Assembly: GCA_046729975.1 (NCBI GenBank)
Contig: JBKPHS010000218.1
Coordinates: 1-32,738, forward strand
Reading direction: 5' to 3'
Length of the DNA: 32,738 bases
Origin: JBKPHS01 sp046729975
Lineage (GTDB): Bacteria; Actinomycetota; Thermoleophilia; Solirubrobacterales; Thermoleophilaceae
This document shows positions 15,939-21,879 of the stretch, in pieces (the first letter of the stretch is position 1; every line of letters begins with the position of its first letter). The notes under the pieces were generated by a model. It was not told the DNA's origin, did no database searches, and saw nothing but the letters and a program-made list of their open reading frames with translations. A program made the translations under genes and the position numbers.

Positions 15939-16618
15939 CCCTCGACGCTTGTCGCGTCGTGCGGGGCGCCGACGGGCTTGGAGTGCGGCGAGCCGCGCTG
16001 GCGCAGGTAGATCGTGAACGCCGCGAAGGAGCCGACTGCCAGGAACTCCGATTGCCAGTTCTGGAGCGTCGTCTCCCAGAACTCGGAGGTCCCGAGGTAC
16101 TGGAACCAGGACACGGTGGACTCGTGGTGGTCGATCTGATCAGCGTTGAAGCTGCTCCAGCCGGTGACAGATTGAGCGACCCAAGTGCCGATCCAGATCG
16201 TCGCCATCAGGATGAGCAGCGAGTTCGAGTAGATCGCAGTGCGTAGCCCGCCGGCGCGCGCCCACAGCGGCGACCGCGAGCGCGCGTGCTCGCCGACGAG
16301 CTGATCCTCGTCCGACTCGAGGCCCGCCTTCCGGAGCTCCTTGGATTCCGGCGATCCGCGCTGGAGCAGCCAGATCGTAGTCACGAGCAGCAGCGTGAAC
16401 TGGAGGTACTCCGACTGCCAGTTCTCCATCACGGCCTGGCCGAACTCCGACGAGGTCACGTAGCGCCCGAGCGAGATCGTCTCGCCGTCGTGAGCCAGCT
16501 GCTGCTCGTTGTAGAGGTTGTGACCGGCGATCGCCTGCGCCGCGATCGCGGCGGCGAAGATGACGAGGAAGAACAGGCAGAGGCTGTTCTCCTTGACGAT
16601 ACGACGCATGCGCGGCAT
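15935..16618 (-). CDS. DUF6766-type membrane protein with internal duplication
   Basis: A 227-residue protein made of two similar halves, each with two membrane helices. Half one reads NSLCLFFLVIF, YNEQQLAHDG, TSSEFGQAVMENWQSEYLQF, then LLQRGSPESK. Half two reads NSLLILMATIW, FNADQIDHHES, GTSEFWETTLQNWQSEFLAVG, then YLRQRGSPHSK. The N-W-(Q/E)-S-E-(Y/F)-L and QRGSP-x-SK motifs mark the family. Helices are at about 8-28, 71-88, 120-140 and 190-207; the loop at about 95-115 is charged. Its function is unknown. ATG 16618 overlaps the stop codon of the upstream 27-codon gene as TGATG, and no other ribosome-binding site is present, so translation should depend on that gene. The 3' end overlaps the topoisomerase end by 4 nt on the opposite strand. 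Confidence 0.8.
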   Translation of the reverse strand: MPRMRRIVKENSLCLFFLVIFAAAIAAQAIAGHNLYNEQQLAHDGETISLGRYVTSSEFGQAVMENWQSEYLQFTLLLVTTIWLLQRGSPESKELRKAGLESDEDQLVGEHARSRSPLWARAGGLRTAIYSNSLLILMATIWIGTWVAQSVTGWSSFNADQIDHHESTVSWFQYLGTSEFWETTLQNWQSEFLAVGSFAAFTIYLRQRGSPHSKPVGAPHDATSVEG

Positions 16619-16701
16619 CAGTGGTGGGTAAGGCCGATCACGGTGAAGTACGCGATGCCGGCCACCACGAGGGTCAGGTAGATGAGGAAGACCGCCCGCA
16701 C
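16618..16701 (-). CDS. 27-residue single-helix membrane peptide upstream of the DUF6766 gene
   Basis: GTG 16701 opens a 27-codon frame whose product starts MRAVFLIYLTLVV and ends FTVIGLTHH. It would be almost entirely one transmembrane helix with a His-His tail. Its TGA (16618-16620) shares one base with the ATG of the DUF6766 gene (TGATG), the classic arrangement for translational coupling. Codons are GC-rich at third positions and the peptide is plausible as a partner subunit of the membrane protein. It is too short for ordinary gene finders. The ribosome-binding site is weak (GGCGGCG), so translation is unproven. Confidence 0.6.
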   Translation of the reverse strand: MRAVFLIYLTLVVAGIAYFTVIGLTHH

Positions 16702-16739
16702 GCGCCGCCGAAGCTAACACCCGCTCAGGACGCCGACCG

Positions 16740-17393
16740 TTGCCCAACGCCGCCATCCTCGACATCGACGGGACGCTCGTCGACACGAACTACCACCACG
16801 CGATCGCGTGGTACCGGGCGTTCCGCCGCCACGACGTGCGCCTGCCCGTTTGGCGCATCCACCGGCACATCGGGATGGGCGGCGACCAGCTGGTGGCGGC
16901 GCTCGCCGGCGAGGCGGTGGAGGAGGAGCGTGGCGACGGCATCCGCGAGGCCGAAGGCGATGAGTACTCGAAGCTGATCGGCGAGGTGGAGCCGGTGGCC
17001 GGCGCGCGTGAGCTGATCGTCGACCTCAAGGACCGCGGGCATCCCGTCGTCCTCGCGAGCTCGGCCAAGAAGGACGAGGTGGAGCACTACCTCGACCTGC
17101 TGGACGCACGCCCGCTCGCGGACGGATGGACGACGTCCGCCGACGTGGAGGCCACGAAGCCGGCGCCGGACCTCGTGAAGGCCGCGCTCGAGAAGGTGGG
17201 CGGGAGCAAAGGCGTGATGGTCGGCGACACGACCTGGGACTGCGAGGCCGCCGAGCGAGCCGGCGTCGAGACGATCGCCGTGCTGACCGGCGGTTTCTCG
17301 GAAGCCGAGCTGCGCGACGCTGGAGCCGTCGCCGTGTTCGAGTCGGTCCAGGCGCTACGTGCCGGACTCGGCCGAACGCCGCTCGGCCGCTGA
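16740..17393 (+). CDS. HAD-superfamily phosphatase, phosphoglucomutase-like subgroup
   Basis: A 217-residue HAD hydrolase starting at TTG 16740. Motif I is AILDIDGTLVDT, with nucleophile Asp8 and acid/base Asp10. Motif II is the Ser pair of VLASSAKKD (about 104), motif III the Lys of EATKPAPD (about 140), and motif IV GDTTWDCEAA (about 162). The four-helix cap inserted after motif I (YHHAIAWYRAF, GMGGDQLV) is of the beta-phosphoglucomutase/phosphoglycolate type. It hydrolyses a small phosphorylated metabolite, unidentified. It diverges from the membrane peptide gene with 38 nt between start codons. Its last 39 nt overlap the end of the ANTAR regulator gene on the other strand. Confidence 0.88.
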   Translation: MPNAAILDIDGTLVDTNYHHAIAWYRAFRRHDVRLPVWRIHRHIGMGGDQLVAALAGEAVEEERGDGIREAEGDEYSKLIGEVEPVAGARELIVDLKDRGHPVVLASSAKKDEVEHYLDLLDARPLADGWTTSADVEATKPAPDLVKAALEKVGGSKGVMVGDTTWDCEAAERAGVETIAVLTGGFSEAELRDAGAVAVFESVQALRAGLGRTPLGR

Positions 17394-18035
17394 GGCGCGC
17401 TCCGCTGCCTTCGGCAGCAGGGCGTGGCCCTCGGTGACGGCGTGCGCCACCTCGATCACCTTGCGGTTGTTGCGCCGCGCGTGCGCGCGCATGACCTCGA
17501 ACGCCTCCGCCTCGCCGAGCGAGTGCCGCTCCATGATGATGCCCTTGGCCCGCTCGATGACGGCGCGCCGGTCCAGCGCGCCCTCGAGCTGGTTTACCGC
17601 CTCCCTGAAGTGCTCGAGCTCGGAATGGCGGCGGATGGCGATTTCGATCGCACCCTGGACGTCTTCCGGCGACAGCGACTCCACGTAGGCGTAGATGCCC
17701 CGGTCAGCCGCCTTCCCAACGAAGTCGAGGCTCTCGACCTCCATGAGGGCAAGCACCGGACAATCGGCCTCTTCCACGATCGTCTCGATCAGCTCCAGCG
17801 CGTGCTCGGTGTCCTCGTGGAGCTTGACCATCGCCGCCTCCGGCTCCTCCTCGGCGATCTCGTGCTCGACCTCGTCGATCCGCACCGCCTTAGCGATCAC
17901 CTCGTGCCCGAGCTCCTGTAGCACCTGGGCAAGGGACTCGAGCGCCTGCTTGTCCTCGTCCGCGATCAGGATGCGGAGCCCTCGCTGGCGCGGCTGGCGG
18001 GTGTTGAGCGACGCCTTGCGCTTGACCTTCGTCAC
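17355..18035 (-). CDS. ANTAR-domain RNA-binding regulator with degenerate receiver
   Basis: A 226-residue protein. The N-terminal receiver-like domain (about 20-135) starts RILIADEDKQ. Where the phosphorylated Asp is expected (strand 3, EAAMVKLHED, about residue 71) a Lys appears to stand. The C-terminal ANTAR domain (about 150-210) has LDRRAVIERAKGIIMERHSLGEAEAFEVMRAHARRNNRK, the three-helix bundle that binds paired hexaloop RNA hairpins to cause antitermination. The signal may therefore be ligand or partner binding instead of phosphorylation. GTG 18035 has GAGGTGA close upstream. It diverges from the SigB/SigF-type sigma gene, 147 nt apart, and a shared stress-regulation role is plausible. 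Confidence 0.85.
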   Translation of the reverse strand: MTKVKRKASLNTRQPRQRGLRILIADEDKQALESLAQVLQELGHEVIAKAVRIDEVEHEIAEEEPEAAMVKLHEDTEHALELIETIVEEADCPVLALMEVESLDFVGKAADRGIYAYVESLSPEDVQGAIEIAIRRHSELEHFREAVNQLEGALDRRAVIERAKGIIMERHSLGEAEAFEVMRAHARRNNRKVIEVAHAVTEGHALLPKAAERASAAERRSAESGT

Positions 18036-18182
18036 GCGCTCACCTCGCTGCTAGTCTTCCCGACGGGCCAGGCCAAGCAGGTCGCCGGTCCCCTCTCGCG
18101 CCCCAGACTCGCGGCGCACTTCCATAAGCCGTCGTCGACGTGTCCCCAGACGGTCGGAGGTCAGCCGAACGGAGGTAGCGCG

Positions 18183-19016
18183 ATGCGAGAAGGGGCCAGC
18201 TCAATTGGTGGTAGACCATACCGCGGGACCGACGAACCGTCCCCGGTCGCGATCGCGCTCGCCGCGATGAACGGCGAGGTCAGCCGGGCCGACCGCGACC
18301 GCGAGCTCTTGCTCCGCTATCGCGATGCCGGGGATCTGCGCGCCCGGGACGAGCTTGTGGAGCGCTTCCTGCCGCTCGCCCGCCAGCTCGCGCGCCGCTA
18401 CCAGCGCGCGAACGAGCCGCTGGACGACCTCGTCCAAGTGGCGAGCATCGGGCTCATCAAGGCGGTCGACCGCTTCGATCCCGACCGCGGAACGGCGTTC
18501 TCGAGTTACGCCGTACCGACAATCCTTGGGGAGCTCAAGCGCTACTTCCGCGACGCCGGCTGGGCCGTCCACGTGCCCCGCGGAATGCAGGAGCGCGTGA
18601 TTGCCCTGAACCAAGCGGTTTCCAAGCTCTCGCGCGAGCTCGGGCGCTCACCCAGCCCGGCCGAGCTCGCCGAGTCGCTGCAGGTGCCTCGCGAGGAGGT
18701 GCTCGAGTCGATGGAGGCCGCCATCGCGTACGACGCGACCTCGCTCGAGGCGCCGCGCGGAGACGCCGAGGGCGACAGCTACGCGGAGAGCCTCGGCGCC
18801 GAGGACGAGCGCTTCGAGCTGATCGAGTACACCGCGGCGATCGCTCCGACGCTGCAGGCGCTGCCCGAACGCGACCGGGTGGTGCTGCACCTGCGCTTCG
18901 TCGAGGACCTCACACAGACCGAGATCGCGGACCGGATCGGCGTGTCGCAGATGCACGTGTCACGGCTGATTCGCCGCGCGCTCACGCGACTCCGAACCGT
19001 GGCGGACGCAAGCTGA
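18183..19016 (+). CDS. RNA polymerase sigma factor, SigB/SigF/SigG subfamily
   Basis: A 277-residue sigma-70-family factor. Region 2 (about 40-115) has LLLRYRDAGDLRARDELVERFLPLARQLARRY, DDLVQVASIGLIKAVDRFDPDRG and FSSYAVPTILGELKRYFRD, the -10 recognition and core-binding helix set typical of the stress/sporulation subgroup. Region 3 (about 120-190) includes LSRELGRSPSPAELAESL. Region 4 (about 220-275) has LPERDRVVLHLRF and the helix-turn-helix TQTEIADRIGVSQMHVSRLIRRALTRLR. The ATG has GGAGGT 7 nt upstream. The family binds GTTT...GGGTA promoters, and two such boxes precede membrane-protein genes just downstream (19808-19831, 21310-21334). No anti-sigma factor gene is adjacent. Confidence 0.93.
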   Translation: MREGASSIGGRPYRGTDEPSPVAIALAAMNGEVSRADRDRELLLRYRDAGDLRARDELVERFLPLARQLARRYQRANEPLDDLVQVASIGLIKAVDRFDPDRGTAFSSYAVPTILGELKRYFRDAGWAVHVPRGMQERVIALNQAVSKLSRELGRSPSPAELAESLQVPREEVLESMEAAIAYDATSLEAPRGDAEGDSYAESLGAEDERFELIEYTAAIAPTLQALPERDRVVLHLRFVEDLTQTEIADRIGVSQMHVSRLIRRALTRLRTVADAS

Positions 19017-19097
19017 AAAAAAGTCGTCGGTCATCGGTCTTCAGTCTTCAGGGTGAAGTCCTGACGACTGACGACTGACGACTGACGACTGACGACT
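19016..19097. terminator. Convergent hairpin built of 7-nt tandem repeats
   Basis: Seven A (19016-19022, beginning in the sigma-factor stop codon) are followed by heptamer units related to AGTCGTC (19022-19050). A short loop follows, then a right arm ending in five tandem GACGACT units (to 19097). The arms are inverted complements with mismatches. Read on the minus strand, a long stem followed by seven T lies just after the membrane-protein stop (19100), as in an intrinsic terminator. The units resemble those at 10821-10883. Confidence 0.7.
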
Positions 19098-19099
19098 GA

Positions 19100-19780
19100 T
19101 TACTCGAGAATTGCTGCGCGATCGACCCGCCGGTGATAGCGCTCTCCAATCTTGCCGCCGAGCAGCGCCGCGACCAGCGTGCCGACCACGACCGCCGCCA
19201 GGGCGATGGCGCCACCGGTGGTCAGCGTGCCCTCGTCCACCGGGATGCGGGGCAGGTCGAGCCTCTCGAAGACGTTGTACTCCGAGCCCGCTACAGCGCC
19301 CAACACGGCCAGGACGATGGCGACCAGCAACCCGAAGACCCAGACGGCGAAGCCCTGCCGCGCCCCGTCGAAGCGGGACATGCGGCCGGCGACGTAGCCG
19401 CCCGCGAAATACGCGAGCATCACGATGGCGACAAGGGTGGCCCCGCCGGCCAGACTGATCGTCTCGGCGTCGCCGGACTCTCCGTCTGAGCCGACCTCGG
19501 TCAACCCGAGTGCCGCGCCGGCGGCGGCGAGGATCCCGGTGAGAAGGGCGGCCAGGCCGAGTGCCACCAGCCAGCCGAAGAACGCGGCACCCCAGTTGTA
19601 GCCGCCGAACCTCTCCCGCTGCCGGGCGCGTGCTTCGCGCACCGCGTCGCGGGTCGCGAGCCCGCCCACCGCGGTCGTCTCCGGCGCGCCGTTGCCCGAA
19701 CGGTCCCGCACGGCGGTGGCCGTCGAGGCGCGGTCGCCCGATTCATCCTGACCTGGACTGCGCCTGAAGCGCTCGAACAT
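19100..19780 (-). CDS. Four-helix membrane protein, probable SigB/SigF target
   Basis: A 226-residue protein. A hydrophilic head of about 70 residues (starting MFERFRRSPGQDES) precedes RFGGYNWGAAFFGWLVALG, the start of the first helix. Four helices are visible: about 72-98, 118-140, 152-172 and 195-215. Gly-rich packing motifs (GGYVAGRMSRFDGARQGFAVW) lie between the second and third. I know similar actinobacterial membrane proteins but no named function. ATG 19780 was chosen because AAGGAGG lies about 8 nt upstream; the open frame before it is not protein-like. A textbook GTTT-N15-GGGTA box precedes it, so general-stress control is likely. Confidence 0.78.
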   Translation of the reverse strand: MFERFRRSPGQDESGDRASTATAVRDRSGNGAPETTAVGGLATRDAVREARARQRERFGGYNWGAAFFGWLVALGLAALLTGILAAAGAALGLTEVGSDGESGDAETISLAGGATLVAIVMLAYFAGGYVAGRMSRFDGARQGFAVWVFGLLVAIVLAVLGAVAGSEYNVFERLDLPRIPVDEGTLTTGGAIALAAVVVGTLVAALLGGKIGERYHRRVDRAAILE

Positions 19781-19807
19781 CTGACTTCCTCCTTCCGCCG
19801 GTTCGCC

Positions 19808-19831
19808 TACCCGGGCCGGTCCCGGCCAAAC
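19808..19831 (-). promoter_or_regulatory. SigB/SigF-type promoter for the gene at 19100-19780
   Basis: On the minus strand GTTT (19828-19831), a 15-nt spacer and GGGTA (19808-19812) match the SigF/SigB consensus GTTT-N14-17-GGGTA without mismatch. Transcription would start near 19800, 20 nt before the ATG and just ahead of the ribosome-binding site. GTTT is rare in DNA this GC-rich, so chance is unlikely. The matching sigma gene ends 0.8 kb away. Confidence 0.7.
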
Positions 19832-19892
19832 GGGCCCGCAAGGTCTCGTGCCGCTGATAGCGGTCCTCGGTAGGCTCAGGCGCAAGCCCGTC

Positions 19893-21029
19893 ATGCAGAT
19901 CAGCCAGCTCGACCGCGAGAAGCTACGACGGCTAGCCGGGCTCCGGGCCGACGGGGCCAAGATCCTGAGCCTCTACCTCAATCTGGATCCCTCCGAGTTC
20001 GCGACTCCGCAGGCGCGCAGCACCGAGATCCGCTCGCTGCTCGACGAGGCCGACCGGCGGTTGCGCGAGTTCCAGAACAGCCACGCCCAAAAGGTCGCGC
20101 TGCGTGGCGACCTGGAGCGGGTGGAGGAGTTCTTCAAGACCGGCGACTTCAAGGGCGCCCACGGCCTGGCGCTGTTCTGCTCAGGACCGGCCAACCTGTT
20201 CGAGGCGATCAAGCTTCCGCGCCCGGTCGACTCCGGTGTCTCGATCGGCGACGTGCCCTTCGTCGAGCCGCTCGCCGAGATCGCCCTGGACGGGAGCTGG
20301 TGCGTCGTCCTCGTCAGCCGCAGGATGGGTCGGATCCTGCGTGGCTCACGCGAGGGCCTGCGCGAGGTCGCGCGCGTGACCGACGACGTGCACGGCTGGC
20401 ACGACCAGGGTGGGTGGTCCCAGGCGCGCTACCAGCGCGGCATCGAGAAGGAGACCCACGACCACCTCAAACGAACCGCGGACGAGCTCTTCAGGCGCTT
20501 CCAGCGCAATCCGTTCGACCGGCTGCTGCTGGGTGCCCCGGACGAGTTGATAGGCAGCGTCGAGAAGGCCCTGCACCCCTACCTCCGCGACCGGCTGGCC
20601 GGCCGCCTGGACGTGGACGTGGAGAACTCATCGCCGGACGACGTGTCCCGCGCCGCGGCGCCGTTGATCGAGCGGGAGGACGAGCGGCGGGAGCGTGAGG
20701 CGCTCGACCGGCTCGCCGAGGGCCTGGCGACCGGCACCCGCGCCGCGGCGGGCCTCGAGGACGTGCTCGAGGCGCTCAACGAGCAGCGCGTCGAGACGCT
20801 GCTCGTGGAGGACAGCTTCACTTCACCCGGCGTCCTCTGCCCGCACTGCGGCTGGCTCGGGGTGACGGGCTCCACCTGCCCTGCCGACGGCACCGAGCTC
20901 CTCGAGCGCGAGGACGTGGTGGAGCTCGCCGTTCAGAAGGCGATCAACCAGTCGGCCGAGGTCATCGTGGTGCGCCGCTACGACGACCTCGAGCAGAAGG
21001 GGTCTATCGCCGCTCTGCTGCGGTTCTGA
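19893..21029 (+). CDS. Vms1/baeRF-family (eRF1-like) peptidyl-tRNA hydrolase candidate
   Basis: A 378-residue protein of the bacterial archaeo-eukaryotic release-factor family, related to eukaryotic Vms1/ANKZF1. The N-terminal domain opens LSLYLNLDPSEFATPQARSTEIRSLLDEA (about 25-53). The central eRF1-like domain has a loop GGWSQ (173-177) placed like the GGQ/G-x-x-Q catalytic loop and followed by ARYQRGIE. The third domain (RNPFDRLLLGAPDEL, about 207-221, onward) ends in a zinc ribbon with CPHCGW (about 316-319) and TCPADG (about 332). Vms1 frees stalled nascent chains from tRNA on split ribosomes; a matching bacterial role is inference. ATG 19893 is preferred, with GTG 19848 possible. It diverges from the stress membrane-protein gene. 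Confidence 0.8.
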   Translation: MQISQLDREKLRRLAGLRADGAKILSLYLNLDPSEFATPQARSTEIRSLLDEADRRLREFQNSHAQKVALRGDLERVEEFFKTGDFKGAHGLALFCSGPANLFEAIKLPRPVDSGVSIGDVPFVEPLAEIALDGSWCVVLVSRRMGRILRGSREGLREVARVTDDVHGWHDQGGWSQARYQRGIEKETHDHLKRTADELFRRFQRNPFDRLLLGAPDELIGSVEKALHPYLRDRLAGRLDVDVENSSPDDVSRAAAPLIEREDERREREALDRLAEGLATGTRAAAGLEDVLEALNEQRVETLLVEDSFTSPGVLCPHCGWLGVTGSTCPADGTELLEREDVVELAVQKAINQSAEVIVVRRYDDLEQKGSIAALLRF

Positions 21030-21033
21030 CGAA

Positions 21034-21060
21034 AAAGCGCCGGCTCCGGGCCGGCGCTTT
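21034..21060. terminator. Bidirectional intrinsic terminator
   Basis: AAAGCGCCGGC (21034-21044) and GCCGGCGCTTT (21050-21060) form a perfect 11-bp stem with a 5-nt loop. It is preceded by additional A residues and sits 5 nt after the stop of the Vms1-like gene and 24 nt before the end of the convergent small membrane protein. It can serve both strands. Confidence 0.85.
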
Positions 21061-21083
21061 CGCTCGTTCGCTCTGCTTTCGGG

Positions 21084-21263
21084 TCAGTAGCGCCTGGCTC
21101 CGAAGCGGTCCCCGAAGCCGTACCCGCCGGTCGGGATTCCCGCAAGGAGCACGAGGATCGCGGCGATGATGCCGACGATCGAAGGCAGGCCGAGGACGAC
21201 GCAGAGCCAGTACACGAGTGCGGCCACCAGAATCGCGATGAGGATGCCTATCACTTGGTTCAT
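21084..21263 (-). CDS. Small two-helix membrane protein, probable SigB/SigF target
   Basis: A 59-residue protein beginning MNQVIGILIAILVAALVYW. Two transmembrane helices (about 3-22 and 27-46) are joined by a short Gly-Leu-Pro turn, and the tail GGYGFGDRFGARRY is Gly/Arg-rich. ATG 21263 follows GGGAGG almost directly; the 23 codons upstream in frame are not protein-like and overlap the promoter. Small proteins of this type are often stress-induced, but no family name is certain. A GTTT-N15-GGGAAA box at 21310-21334 supports SigB/SigF control. Confidence 0.75.
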   Translation of the reverse strand: MNQVIGILIAILVAALVYWLCVVLGLPSIVGIIAAILVLLAGIPTGGYGFGDRFGARRY

Positions 21264-21309
21264 TCCTCCCTTCGAGCGGGGGCGAGTTCCACCTCCGCCC
21301 CGAAGAGCA

Positions 21310-21334
21310 TTTCCCGAACCAGGTCGGGGCAAAC
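21310..21334 (-). promoter_or_regulatory. SigB/SigF-type promoter for the gene at 21084-21263
   Basis: On the minus strand GTTT (21331-21334), a 15-nt spacer and GGGAAA (21310-21315) match the GTTT...GGGWAW consensus with the same spacing as the box at 19808-19831. Transcription would start near 21302, about 39 nt before the ATG. GTTT lies just upstream of the end of the DUF488 gene. Confidence 0.6.
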
Positions 21335-21336
21335 GC

Positions 21337-21879
21337 TTAGACGTCGAGGGACGTCTGACCCGCCGGGTAGGTCACGCGCCCGTCCTCGACCCTTGCGAAG
21401 GGCGTCAGCCGGTGCCCCTCCAGTGCTCCCCGCGGGTCGATGTGAAGCACCCGCCAGCCTCGCACCTCCAGCACATCGGCGAGCAGCCGCCGGTGGCAGC
21501 GCCTCCACTGTCCTTCCGCGCACATGACGGCCGTCGGGCGTGCTCGCGCCAGCTCCTCGAGTCGGTCGAGGCCGGCGGCGAACTCGTGCGTTGCCATGTG
21601 GTCCGCGTAGCCGCGGAAGCCGGCGTTCTCCCACCCGGCGCCGGCGCCCGAGCCGCGGTGTGGCCTGCGGCGACCGCCGAGCTCCTCGAGGTGCTCGTAG
21701 CCGATGCCTTCGGCGGAGAGCGCCTCGGCGAGCGCCTCGGCCCCGAACCGCGGCATCCGGCGCGAGCCCGGAAAGCGGCGGACGTCGGCCACGAGCAGCA
21801 CGCCGTGGCGCTCGAGCAGCCCGGTGAAGTCCGGGAGCTCGTGCGTCGAATGCCCGATCGTGAAAATGTCGTTAGGCAA
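21337..21879 (-). CDS. DUF488-family protein
   Basis: A 180-residue protein beginning NDIFTIGHSTHELPDFTGLL, the DUF488 opening (T-I-G-H-S-x-x). The family core VADVRRFPGSRRMPRF follows, with basic residues thought to bind a phosphate or nucleic acid. The Cys-containing segment is AVMCAEGQWRRCHRRLLADVL (C-A-E...C-H-R, about residues 118-138). The biochemical role is not established. TTG 21879 is the only start that keeps the conserved N-terminus. It shares its base 21879 with the first A of the divergent ligase gene's ATG, so neither gene has a conventional leader there. The pairing with an NHEJ operon hints at a DNA-repair connection, as inference only. Confidence 0.85.
   Translation of the reverse strand: MPNDIFTIGHSTHELPDFTGLLERHGVLLVADVRRFPGSRRMPRFGAEALAEALSAEGIGYEHLEELGGRRRPHRGSGAGAGWENAGFRGYADHMATHEFAAGLDRLEELARARPTAVMCAEGQWRRCHRRLLADVLEVRGWRVLHIDPRGALEGHRLTPFARVEDGRVTYPAGQTSLDV

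Noticed and set aside
19022..19097. CRISPR-like array from the repeated GACGACT units
   Set aside because: Units are 7 nt and directly adjacent, with no spacers, and form the arm of a hairpin. No cas gene is present.
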